NCBI GenBank assembly: GCA_964607765.1
Contig: CAZSNT010000072.1
Location: 1 to 47,517 of the forward strand
DNA: 47,517 nt
Source: CAZSNT01 sp964607765
GTDB lineage: Bacteria > Verrucomicrobiota > Lentisphaeria > Oligosphaerales > JABHEG01
Direction: 5' to 3'
The notes beneath the pieces were generated by a model. That model had not been told where the DNA came from and did no database searches. It saw only the letters and a program-made list of their open reading frames with translations. Position numbers and translations under genes: made by a program. Shown here piece after piece: positions 17,366-25,461 of this stretch; position 1 is the first letter of the stretch; each line of letters starts with the position of its first letter.

Positions 17366-19309
17366 CTAGGACTTGCCGTCCTCATCAACCATGCGGAAAT
17401 CCGCATCAATGACATCATCGTCCGCCGGCTTGCTCTTGGCACCGTCTGCCTCCGGCTCGCCCTGTGGCGGCGGTGCGCCGCCATCGGCGCCGTCTGCCTG
17501 CTGTTGGGCCTGGACGTTCTTGTAGAGCTCTTCGGCCATGCTGTGCATCTTGGCCTCGAGCTCGTTCATGATCGTCTCCATGCGATCCGTGTCGTTGTCA
17601 CTGAGGGCCTTCTTGAGATCCTCAATCCCGTCCTCAACGGGCTTCTTCACTGCGTCGGGGAGCTTGTCGCCGTTCTCTTTCAGCTGCTTCTCGGTCTGGT
17701 ACACCATGGTGTCCGCGCGGTTGCGAACCTCCGCAGACTTGCGCTTCTGGCTGTCCTCCTCCGCGTGGCTCTTGGCGTCGTTGATCATCGACTCGATCTC
17801 GTTCTCCTTCAGACCGGAGCTGCCCGTGATCGTGATCTTCTGCTCCTTACCTGTTCCCAAGTCCTTGGCGGACACGTTCAGGATCCCGTTCGCATCGATG
17901 TCGAAGGTGACCTCGATCTGCGGTACGCCGCGGGGCGCCGGGGGAATGTCCTGCAGATGGAAGCGCCCGATCGTCTTGTTCCCAGATGCAATCTCACGTT
18001 CGCCCTGCAGTACATGGATCTCCACAGACGGCTGACTGTCGGACGCCGTGCTGAAAATCTCGCTCTTCCGTGTCGGGATCGTGGTATTGCGCTCGATCAG
18101 CTTCGTGAACACGCCCCCGAGCGTCTCGATGCCGAGGGACAACGGAGTGACGTCGAGAAGCAGCACATCGTCAACATCGCCTTTGAGAACGCCGCCCTGG
18201 ATCGCGGCACCAACCGCCACCACCTCGTCGGGGTTCACGCCTTTGTGCGGCGGCTTGCCGAACACCTTCTCGGCCACTGCCTGGATGCGGGGCATGCGCG
18301 TCATGCCGCCGACCAAGATGATCTCGTCGATCTCAGAGGCGGCGAGTCCCGCGTCGCGCAGGCAGTTCCGGCAGGGATCGGCGGACCGCTGTGCATGGTC
18401 CTCGATCAACTGCTCGAGTTTGGAGCGGTTCAGCGAGCAAGTCAGATGCTTCGGACCGGACGCGTCGGCGGTGATGAAGGGCAGGTTGATTTCTGTGCTC
18501 AGGCTGGATGACAGCTCGCACTTGGCCTTCTCGGCAGCCTCTTTGAGGCGTTGGAGAGCCATCTGGTCTTGGCGCAGATCAATGCCGTTGTCCTTCTTGA
18601 AGTTCTCTACCAGCCAGTTGATGATCGCCTCGTCAAAGTCGTCGCCGCCCAGGTGCGTGTCGCCGTTCGTGGCCTTGACTTCAAACACGCCGTCGCCGAT
18701 CTCGAGGATGCTGATGTCGAACGTGCCGCCGCCCAAGTCGTAGACGGCGATCTTCTCGTCCTTCTTCTTGTCCAGACCGTAGGCCAGGGAGGCCGCTGTG
18801 GGCTCGTTCACAATGCGCTTCACATCGAGCCCGGCGATACGGCCGGCGTCTTTGGTGGCCTGGCGCTGGCTGTCATTGAAGTAGGCGGGAACCGTTATCA
18901 CGGCTTCCTCGATCGTTTCCCCCAGGTACGCTTCCGCGTCGGCCCGCAGTTTCTGCAGGATCATGGCCGAAATCTCAGGCGGAGAGTAGGTCTTGTCGCC
19001 GATCTTTACGTGCGCATCACCGTTCTTCGCCTCAACAACTTCGAACGGCACCAAGTGGATCTCGTGTTCCACTTCGCGGAACTTCCGCCCCATGAACCGC
19101 TTGATGGAAAACACGGTGTTCCGGGGGTTGGTCACCGCCTGACGTTTGGCAGTGGTGCCCACGAGTCGCTCGCCGTCCTTGGTGAACGCTACGACGGAAG
19201 GCGTGGTCCGGTTGCCTTCAGCATTTGGAATCACGACCGGCTCGCCGCCCTCCATTGCCGCCATGCAAGAGTTCGTCGTGCCCAGATCGATTCCCAGTAT
19301 CTTTCCCAT
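17366..19309 (-). CDS. dnaK: Chaperone DnaK (Hsp70)
   Basis: Hsp70 (647 aa). The N-terminal ATPase begins GKILGIDLGTTNSCMAAMEGG, followed by VTVPAYFNDSQRQATKDAGRIAGL, IVNEPTAASLAYGL, YDLGGGTFDISIL and VGGMTRMP. The substrate domain has LLLDVTPLSLGIETLGGV. The C-terminus is acidic and ends DVIDADFRMVDEDGKS, a variant of the usual EEVD-like tail. The frame extends far upstream to 19510, but the ATG at 19309 with GGAGA nine bases before it gives the family N-terminus. No grpE, dnaJ or hrcA nearby. Confidence 0.98.
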   Translation of the reverse strand: MGKILGIDLGTTNSCMAAMEGGEPVVIPNAEGNRTTPSVVAFTKDGERLVGTTAKRQAVTNPRNTVFSIKRFMGRKFREVEHEIHLVPFEVVEAKNGDAHVKIGDKTYSPPEISAMILQKLRADAEAYLGETIEEAVITVPAYFNDSQRQATKDAGRIAGLDVKRIVNEPTAASLAYGLDKKKDEKIAVYDLGGGTFDISILEIGDGVFEVKATNGDTHLGGDDFDEAIINWLVENFKKDNGIDLRQDQMALQRLKEAAEKAKCELSSSLSTEINLPFITADASGPKHLTCSLNRSKLEQLIEDHAQRSADPCRNCLRDAGLAASEIDEIILVGGMTRMPRIQAVAEKVFGKPPHKGVNPDEVVAVGAAIQGGVLKGDVDDVLLLDVTPLSLGIETLGGVFTKLIERNTTIPTRKSEIFSTASDSQPSVEIHVLQGEREIASGNKTIGRFHLQDIPPAPRGVPQIEVTFDIDANGILNVSAKDLGTGKEQKITITGSSGLKENEIESMINDAKSHAEEDSQKRKSAEVRNRADTMVYQTEKQLKENGDKLPDAVKKPVEDGIEDLKKALSDNDTDRMETIMNELEAKMHSMAEELYKNVQAQQQADGADGGAPPPQGEPEADGAKSKPADDDVIDADFRMVDEDGKS

Positions 19310-19343
19310 GAACAACTGTCTCCAAAACAGAATTGGCTGACCC

Positions 19344-19372
19344 AAATAACTGCCACAACTCCAACCTGACAA
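19344..19372 (-). promoter_or_regulatory. Candidate dnaK promoter
   Basis: On the minus strand, TTGTCA (19367-19372, five of six to the -35 consensus) lies 17 bp from TTATTT (19344-19349, a poor -10); TATTTG with an 18-bp spacer is an alternative. It sits about 35 bp before the dnaK start. I found no CIRCE element (TTAGCACTC-N9-GAGTGCTAA). Confidence 0.3.
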
Positions 19373-19478
19373 TACAACGCACACCTGATGCCAAGAGGGT
19401 GTCGCGTAGGCGTAACTGCCCGGGCAGGAGCGGGATGCGGAGGGATGCGATCCGCAGTGGCGGCCTGGATAACCGGTC

Positions 19479-19535
19479 ACTGTGACACACCGGGCGGCGC
19501 AGTGTGTCACAATGTCGCACCCGGTGTGTCACAGT
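19479..19535. promoter_or_regulatory. Three TGTGWCACA sites at 22-bp spacing
   Basis: TGTGACACA at 19481-19489 and TGTGTCACA at 19503-19511 and 19525-19533 begin exactly 22 bp apart, about two helical turns. The outer two belong to a perfect 16-bp inverted repeat (19479-19494 and 19520-19535). The cluster is about 170 bp upstream of dnaK and about 320 bp upstream of recN. It looks like an operator array for a dimeric regulator, or a repeat with cruciform potential. The 19380-19640 surroundings are G-rich with recurring GGGATGCGG and hold no gene. Confidence 0.5.
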
Positions 19536-19680
19536 TGGGGGTGGGATGCGGGGTGACCGGGGAACGCGGGGGGGCCGGGAGCGGGAAGCGGGGAGCGAGG
19601 ACGATTGCCCGAGCCCGGACACGTGTCTGCGCGTGGAGACTGCTTTGAGCTCGGAAGAGCAAAGTCGACAACAATCGGCT

Positions 19681-19711
19681 GCAATCGACAGCTGCCGACC
19701 GCAATCGACAG
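19681..19711. repeat. Direct repeat GCAATCGACAG
   Basis: GCAATCGACAG occurs at 19681-19691 and 19701-19711, starting 20 bp apart. A related AAGTCGACAACAATCGG lies just upstream. All are within the dnaK-recN gap. Confidence 0.6.
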
Positions 19712-19762
19712 GGATCTCGGTCTGAGAGTATGGGACTTCCACAGGGGTGGACAGGACAGGGC

Positions 19763-19780
19763 GCGATGATATCGTATCGC
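19763..19780. promoter_or_regulatory. Imperfect palindrome upstream of recN
   Basis: GCGATGATATCGTATCGC reads as GCGAT-N3-AT-N3-ATCGC, a dyad about 73 bp before the recN start. It may be an operator. It does not match the LexA boxes I know. Confidence 0.3.
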
Positions 19781-19852
19781 GTGTAAGCGGTGGGGGTACG
19801 GCGGATCATCAGACAGGTTCGTTCAGACGCCCAGGAAGCGGTTTGGGATCCC

Positions 19853-21538
19853 GTGCTTAAGACGTTACATATAAAGAACTTAGCTCTGGTGTCCGAGCTC
19901 GATATTGAGTTTGGCCCGGGTTTGAATGTCATCACGGGCGAGACGGGGGCCGGCAAGTCTCTGATCCTGGGGGCCTTGGGGTTGTTGCTGGGCGATCGCG
20001 CCCGCTCCAGTGTGATTCGCCGGGGGGCGAAGCAGTGCGACATTGCGGCGCTCATCAGTTTCTCGCCGGAGTACGTCGACGTGCTCGCGGAAGTGAACGA
20101 GCGGCTGGCTGAGGCGGGCGCTTCCACGTGCGAAGACGGCGAGCTTCTCTTGAGCCGCACGGTGGCGCAGTCGGGGACCCGTTCGTTTGTCAACAACAGC
20201 CCAACCACCCTGCAGGTCCTCAGGGACATTGGTGAGAAGCTGGTCGACATTCACGGTCCGCACGAGCACCAGTCTCTGCTGCAGCCGCGACAGCAGCTGG
20301 CGCTGCTTGACGCGTTCGCCGGCCTGAACAGGCAGGTTGCGCGGTGCGCTTCCCTGCACGCCGGTCACACCAACCTGTGTGACGAGCTTGCCGCCCTGCG
20401 TTCGGAGCGGCTTTCGGACAGTGATGCGGCGCTTCTCCGGCACCAGCTGCAGGAGATTGAGTCTGCCGAGCTGGCGCTTGGCGAGGACGAGGAATTGGCC
20501 GAGCGTTACCAAGCTGTTTCTCACGCAAAACGTATCCTGGAGATTGCCGACCAGTGCGGCCGCGGCCTGACCGAGTCGGACGGTTCGGTGACCGACCAGT
20601 TGAGCGTTTTCGTGCGGCTGTTTCAGGAGATCGAGGACGCCGATGCGGCCGCCGGCGAGGCGTTCACGGAGCGTCTGGCGCAGATTGTGGAGAGCCTGCA
20701 GGACTTGAGCTACGAGTTGCGGGATTATGCCGAGTCCCTGGACCTTGACCAGGAGGAGTTTCAGCGGCTGGAGGAGCGTCTGGATCTTGTACAGCGTCTG
20801 AAGCGCAGGTACGGTCCCGAGCTGTCCGACGTTCTGCGCTGCGCCGCGGAGTTCGGGGCGCGTCTGGATGCGGTGGATTCTCGAGAGCAACGGATCGAGG
20901 AGAAGGAGTCAGCGTTGGCCGCACTGGCCGAGCAGCACGCGGCCCTGTGTGCCGCTTTGTCGGCGAAACGGCAGGCTGCTGCGTCGCGCCTGGCGCGGTC
21001 CGCGTCTCGGAAATTGCGTCGCCTTGGCTTTGCCGACGCCCGTTTGGAGATTACGCTGTCTTCCCGCGCGCCCGGTGCCACCGGCGCAGATCAGGTGGAG
21101 TTCGGCTTCGCTCCGAACCCCGGCGAGGCCCTGCTTCCTCTGCGGCAGATTGCGAGCAGCGGCGAGATGGCAAGGGTGATGCTGGCTCTGAAAACCGTAC
21201 TGAGCTCAGCGGATTCAGTTCCCGTTCTGGTCTTTGACGAAGTGGATGCGAACATCGGTGGGCGCGTCGCGGTCAAGGTGGCGGAGGAGCTCTGTGAGAT
21301 TGGGCGGCGACATCAGGTGTTCTCCATCACCCACCTGCCGCAGATTGCGGCGGCGGGCGCGTCGCACTACGAGGTGTCCAAGCGTGTGGAGGAAGGGCGG
21401 ACGACCACGCGCATGTCGGCGTTGAGCGGCGGCGACCGTGCGCGGGAACTGACGCGCATGTTGGGTGCTTCGGATGAGGCGAGCGCGGCGGCGGACCATG
21501 CCCGGGAGCTGCTCGCGAATGCGCGCAGCGACAGTTGA
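19853..21538 (+). CDS. recN: DNA repair ATPase RecN
   Basis: SMC-like protein (561 aa) acting at double-strand breaks. The Walker A is GETGAGKSLILGAL near residue 35. The long middle part is coiled coil rich in Glu, Gln and Ala. The C-terminal ABC signature region is IASSGEMARVMLALKTVL, then Walker B VLVFDEVDANIGGRVA and SITHLPQIAA. The frame opens at 19790, but the GTG at 19853 gives LKTLHIKNLALV, the standard RecN start, with AGGAAG 14 bases upstream. The stop overlaps or abuts the next gene's translation start region. Confidence 0.94.
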   Translation: MLKTLHIKNLALVSELDIEFGPGLNVITGETGAGKSLILGALGLLLGDRARSSVIRRGAKQCDIAALISFSPEYVDVLAEVNERLAEAGASTCEDGELLLSRTVAQSGTRSFVNNSPTTLQVLRDIGEKLVDIHGPHEHQSLLQPRQQLALLDAFAGLNRQVARCASLHAGHTNLCDELAALRSERLSDSDAALLRHQLQEIESAELALGEDEELAERYQAVSHAKRILEIADQCGRGLTESDGSVTDQLSVFVRLFQEIEDADAAAGEAFTERLAQIVESLQDLSYELRDYAESLDLDQEEFQRLEERLDLVQRLKRRYGPELSDVLRCAAEFGARLDAVDSREQRIEEKESALAALAEQHAALCAALSAKRQAAASRLARSASRKLRRLGFADARLEITLSSRAPGATGADQVEFGFAPNPGEALLPLRQIASSGEMARVMLALKTVLSSADSVPVLVFDEVDANIGGRVAVKVAEELCEIGRRHQVFSITHLPQIAAAGASHYEVSKRVEEGRTTTRMSALSGGDRARELTRMLGASDEASAAADHARELLANARSDS

Positions 21539-21552
21539 GGAGTGCGAGTGCG

Positions 21553-22371
21553 TTGAGTTGTGATGATCGACAGGCAGGGGCTGAGCCGCAGCGCCGCGCG
21601 GCGTATGTGGTTGGCGTGGCATTGTGTCTGGCGCTGTGCGGCACGGCGTGCAGGCCGGTGGATGTGGCGTCGTTGCACAGCGGGGCGATCCAGGCGGCTG
21701 CCGCCGGGCATTGGCGCTCGGCCGTTGAACTGACCGAGCAGTGCCGGACGGCCGACCCCGGCAATGTCGATATCATGGTGTTGCATGGGTTCTGTCTGTT
21801 CGAGATGCGTCGGGTCGAGGAAGCGCTGGAGCATCTGGCGGCCGCGGCCGCCGCGGCCCCGGACAAGTTCATCCCTCAGTTCTTCTACGGCTGGATCCTG
21901 AGCGAGACGGGGCGCCACGGCGATGCGATCGGGCCGCTCCGCAGCGCTTACGAGCTGCGTGCGCAGTACCCGAAGCATGTGGGGGATGTGCTGGTGTTAT
22001 TGTCACGCTGTTGTCTGGAGCAGAAGCTCCCGGAAGGCAAGAGCTATCTGCAGGGCCTGCGTCGGTACCGTACTCCGGCGAGCTCCGCCGAGGTCTACAA
22101 CGGTCTGGGCATGCTCTACTTCTATGAAGCGCAGTATGAGAATGCGCGCGAGAGTTTCCTGACGGCTTTGGACAGCGATCCGGAGAACGCCGTCGTACTG
22201 CAGAACCTGGCAGTCCTCCACGACCAGTACTTGCTCCAGCCGAAGCCAGCACAGCGCTATTACATCCACTGCCTCAAGGCCAGCCAGCTGGCTGGCGACA
22301 ACGTGCGCGAGGTGCGGATCCGTGAACGGTTGCGCCATCTGATCGATCAGCGTCGGAAAGCGGTGGAGTAG
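21553..22371 (+). CDS. TPR-repeat lipoprotein
   Basis: Predicted lipoprotein of 272 aa from a TTG start. N-terminal basic residues (QRR), a hydrophobic segment (VVGVALCLALCG) and Cys33 form a lipobox-like signal. The rest is tandem TPR units: AAAGHWRSAVELTEQCRTADPGN, MRRVEEALEHLAAAAAAAPDK, GRHGDAIGPLRSAYEL and YEAQYENARESFLTALDSDPENA. TPR proteins hold partners together; no partner can be named. The TTG at 21553 has GAGGAG ten bases upstream; a TTG at 21535 overlapping the recN stop is an alternative. It lies between recN and dnaG and is tightly spaced to both. Confidence 0.72.
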   Translation: MSCDDRQAGAEPQRRAAYVVGVALCLALCGTACRPVDVASLHSGAIQAAAAGHWRSAVELTEQCRTADPGNVDIMVLHGFCLFEMRRVEEALEHLAAAAAAAPDKFIPQFFYGWILSETGRHGDAIGPLRSAYELRAQYPKHVGDVLVLLSRCCLEQKLPEGKSYLQGLRRYRTPASSAEVYNGLGMLYFYEAQYENARESFLTALDSDPENAVVLQNLAVLHDQYLLQPKPAQRYYIHCLKASQLAGDNVREVRIRERLRHLIDQRRKAVE

Positions 22372-22372
22372 C

Positions 22373-24331
22373 ATGCCCGGCTACATTCCAGAGGAGACAA
22401 TCGACCAGCTCCGGAACCGTGCCGACATTGTCGAGGTCATCGGCGACTATCTCACCTTGAAGCGTCGTGGGCAGGACTACTGGGGACTTTGTCCGTTCCA
22501 CCGCGAAAAGACGCCGTCGTTCAAAGTCAGTGCGGGGCACCAGACGTTCCACTGCTTCGGCTGCAAGAAGAGCGGAAACGTGTTCACGTTCGTGATGGAG
22601 CGCGAGAACGTGGACTTTCCGGGGGCAATTCACCTCTTGGGGCGGCGCTACGGCGTTCGCATCGAGGAGCGGCGACGCTCGGAATCGTCCGGTTCGGGCG
22701 CTTCCGAGTCGGATGACAGCAGGGGCTCGGGGCGTGCCCGGATCTACGCGTTGCTCGAAGAGGCGAGCGAGTGGTACCGGAACAACCTCAACGACCCGCG
22801 TGCCGGCGCGGCGCGCGAGTACCTGCAGGGCCGCGGTCTGGACCAGGCGGCGATCGCGGGCTTCAAGCTCGGGTACAGCCCAGACTCGTGGGATGCGACG
22901 CTCGGCTGGGGGTCTCGTCACGGGTACGGGCGGGAGCTGATGATTGCGGCAGGCCTGGCCACCACGCGGGACGACGGACCGCAACAGCGCTGCTACGACC
23001 GGTTCAGAGGCCGTCTGATGTTCCCCATCTGGGACGAAGTGGGGCGTGTTGTGGGGTTCAGCGCCCGGACACTGCAGCCGGATGCGAAAGGCGCCAAGTA
23101 CATCAACACGCCGGAGACTGCCGTCTTCTTCAAGAGCAAGCTGCTCTACGGCCTGAGCCTGGCGCGGCAGGCATTCAAGGACAAGGGGCACGCTCTGGTG
23201 TGTGAGGGGCAGCTGGATGTGATAGCCTGTCACCGCGCGGGTTTGACCAACGCCGTGGCTCCGCAGGGGACGGCATTCACCGAGGAGCAGGCGCGGGTCC
23301 TGAAACGGTTTGCGGACCGGGTCGTGTTCTGCTTCGATGCTGATGCGGCGGGCGAGAAAGCGGCTGTTCGCAGCATCCAGACCGCGTTCTCTGTTGAGCT
23401 ACTGCCGCGTGTAGTCGCGCTGTCGGTGGGCGAGGATCCGGACAGCGTCTTCAGTTCGCGCGGTGCGTCCGGGCTGCAGGAGGCCATGTCGGCGCATCAG
23501 GACGCGCTGGAGTTTGTCTTCAACCTGGCGGAGCGTGAGCACGGTCGTGACACGCCCGAGGGTCAGACGGCGATGGTGACCGAGGTCATGGTCAGCATCG
23601 CTTCGCAACCGAGCGGGGTCAGCCGCGCGAGCAGTTGTCAGTGGCTGAGCCGCCAGTTAGGGTTGCCGGAGAGCGTGCTGTTCGAGCAACTGAACCGCAC
23701 GATTCGTGGGCAGCACCGCCGCGCGACGCGCGGCGCACGCGCGGCGCAACGTCAAGCGGCACACGACGGCACGGCGGCGCCGGCCGCAGCGCCGACGGCG
23801 GCGCCGACTATACTCAGCGTTTCGGATCGTGCCCGGCTCTCGCTGCTGGACCTCTCGTTGCACCACGGGTTCATCGCCCACGACCTGGTTCACCTGTTGC
23901 CGCATGACGAGCTGCGCCACACACCGATCGCGCGTGCTCTGAACCTGGTGATCGCGTTGACAGAGCAGGGCGAATGGAGTCTGGCAGGCCAGGAACTGGG
24001 GCGTGACCAGGAGCTGTCCACCAACCCGCACATCGCCCGGATATTGGTGGCGTCAGAGTTCGCGGGGATTGACCCTGAACACGCGGATGAGCACGAACGC
24101 AAGCAGCTGGAGCAGAAGCTCCTGGGTGCTATGAATGATTGCCTGGCGGGGATTGAGCTGGAGAAGATACGACTGCGGCTGCAGGCCATCCCCGGTGAGT
24201 TGGCGGCGGCCGCCGATGACGACCAGGCTGACAGCCTGCTGCGCGAGCAGGCCGAATTGAAGCGGCGCGAAGCCGCCCTGGCCCAATCAGGCAGGGACAT
24301 CGCGGCCATCCTCGGCACAGCGAGTGGTTAG
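22373..24331 (+). CDS. dnaG: DNA primase
   Basis: Primase (652 aa) laying RNA primers for replication. The N-terminal CHC2 zinc ribbon has Cys40, His43, Cys61 and Cys64 (CPFHREKTPSF...FHCFGC). The TOPRIM core shows VCEGQLDVIACHRAGL and FCFDADAAGEKAA. An Ala/Arg-rich linker near residues 440-480 leads into a DnaB-binding-like helical C-terminus. Length is within the family range. ATG at 22373 is two bases after the previous stop with GGAG upstream. No rpoD or rpsU follows, so the classical macromolecular-synthesis operon is absent here. Confidence 0.96.
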   Translation: MPGYIPEETIDQLRNRADIVEVIGDYLTLKRRGQDYWGLCPFHREKTPSFKVSAGHQTFHCFGCKKSGNVFTFVMERENVDFPGAIHLLGRRYGVRIEERRRSESSGSGASESDDSRGSGRARIYALLEEASEWYRNNLNDPRAGAAREYLQGRGLDQAAIAGFKLGYSPDSWDATLGWGSRHGYGRELMIAAGLATTRDDGPQQRCYDRFRGRLMFPIWDEVGRVVGFSARTLQPDAKGAKYINTPETAVFFKSKLLYGLSLARQAFKDKGHALVCEGQLDVIACHRAGLTNAVAPQGTAFTEEQARVLKRFADRVVFCFDADAAGEKAAVRSIQTAFSVELLPRVVALSVGEDPDSVFSSRGASGLQEAMSAHQDALEFVFNLAEREHGRDTPEGQTAMVTEVMVSIASQPSGVSRASSCQWLSRQLGLPESVLFEQLNRTIRGQHRRATRGARAAQRQAAHDGTAAPAAAPTAAPTILSVSDRARLSLLDLSLHHGFIAHDLVHLLPHDELRHTPIARALNLVIALTEQGEWSLAGQELGRDQELSTNPHIARILVASEFAGIDPEHADEHERKQLEQKLLGAMNDCLAGIELEKIRLRLQAIPGELAAAADDDQADSLLREQAELKRREAALAQSGRDIAAILGTASG

Positions 24332-24382
24332 TCCGGGCCCCACAGGGAGGTCGCGAGGGTTGGTACTGAGCGGGGTCGAGAG

Positions 24383-25450
24383 ATGGCTGCACCCGTTGAC
24401 AATTGCGAGCATCTGCCTCCGCGCTTGCCTGCACGCTGGCTCTCGCCGTTGCGGTTAGGCACTGCCGGCGGCGCTCTGCCCAGCCACCTGCTGCCCGCCC
24501 CTATGGAAGGGGTGACCACCGGCTCGTTCTGTGACGTTCTGAGCGGGCACGGTTTGGTGAGGTGCTGGGTGACGCCGTTCCTCAGGGTGTCGCGCGGCGT
24601 GCCGCGCACGTCGCGGTTGCAGGCTTTCCTGGCTCCGTACCAACGTGCCTGCCTGCCGTTTGTGGTGCAGTTGATGGGGACGGACATCGACTGCCTGTCC
24701 GGCACGGCGGCGCGTTTGGCTGCGCTGGGCGTTGCGGGGATCGACCTGAACTGCGGCTGCCCGAGCCCGATCGTCGTAGGCAATGGGGCAGGGGGTGCGC
24801 TGTTGCGCAAGCCTCGGTGGATTCGAGCTGCGCTCGAGGCACTGCGGCGCGCCTGTCCCGGTTGCGGCATCAGTGTCAAATTGCGGACGGGGTTCGAGGC
24901 CCCGGCAGAGATGGCCGACATATTGCCTGCCGTTCACGATGCCTGTCCGGACTTTGTCATTCTTCACTTTCGCACCGTGCAGGAGATGTACGACCGTATT
25001 CCCGGCCGGGAGAGGCGGCTGGCCGAGGCGCGTGCGCTGCTTCCGCACGTGCCGCTCATCGGCAGTGGCGACTTGTTCAGCATGGCCGACGCCGTCTGTC
25101 ATGCCAGGGCGGGTGTGGACGGGGTCGCTCCGGCCCGGGGCCTGCTGTCGAATCCGTGGCTGCTGGTGGACCTGGCGTCAGCTTGCCGGGGCGAGGACGT
25201 GCCGGAACGGTCCGTGCCGGAGACGTTGGCCCTGGTGCTGGAAATGGCGGATCGGGCGGCCGATAGTGGTGTTCAACGCAACGGGTTCATCGTCAAGCTG
25301 CTGCGCGAGTCGCTTGGCGCTCGGAGCGCGTTGTTCGATCGCCTGAAACGCGGTCGGGACCTGCGGGAGACGCGCGATCTGCTGGCGCAGGTGGTCGAGG
25401 GGCGTGGGGCGATGCAGGATGCAGGGCAGATCGCTGACAGGGGTCATTGA
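24383..25450 (+). CDS. tRNA-dihydrouridine synthase family protein
   Basis: FMN-dependent oxidoreductase (355 aa) of the Dus family, reducing uridine to dihydrouridine in tRNA. It shows LLPAPMEGVTTGSF, GIDLNCGCPSPIVVGNGAGGALL (catalytic Cys in CGCPSP), SVKLRTGF, LHFRTVQEMY and LIGSGDLF. The LNCGCPS wording is closest to DusC-like proteins, but subgroup is not certain. It follows dnaG by 51 bp. Its stop codon lies within an octad repeat (GGGTCATT-GAGTCATC) at 25441-25456. Converges with mutS. Confidence 0.85.
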   Translation: MAAPVDNCEHLPPRLPARWLSPLRLGTAGGALPSHLLPAPMEGVTTGSFCDVLSGHGLVRCWVTPFLRVSRGVPRTSRLQAFLAPYQRACLPFVVQLMGTDIDCLSGTAARLAALGVAGIDLNCGCPSPIVVGNGAGGALLRKPRWIRAALEALRRACPGCGISVKLRTGFEAPAEMADILPAVHDACPDFVILHFRTVQEMYDRIPGRERRLAEARALLPHVPLIGSGDLFSMADAVCHARAGVDGVAPARGLLSNPWLLVDLASACRGEDVPERSVPETLALVLEMADRAADSGVQRNGFIVKLLRESLGARSALFDRLKRGRDLRETRDLLAQVVEGRGAMQDAGQIADRGH

Positions 25451-25456
25451 GTCATC
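25441..25456. repeat. GAGTCAYN octad pair spanning the dus stop
   Basis: GGGTCATT followed by GAGTCATC. The TGA stop of the Dus gene lies across the junction. The same octad family recurs at 35031-35062 and 37559-37590. Confidence 0.45.
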
Positions 25457-25461
25457 CCAGG

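Noticed and set aside
19310..19400. CIRCE element before dnaK
   Set aside because: No TTAGCACTC / GAGTGCTAA pair is present.
19310..19510. N-terminal extension of DnaK
   Set aside because: The 67 extra codons run through the operator-like repeats, and DnaK starts canonically at 19309.
19741..19852. LexA box before recN
   Set aside because: No CTGT-N8-ACAG or GAAC-N4-GTTC match; only the unassigned dyad was kept.
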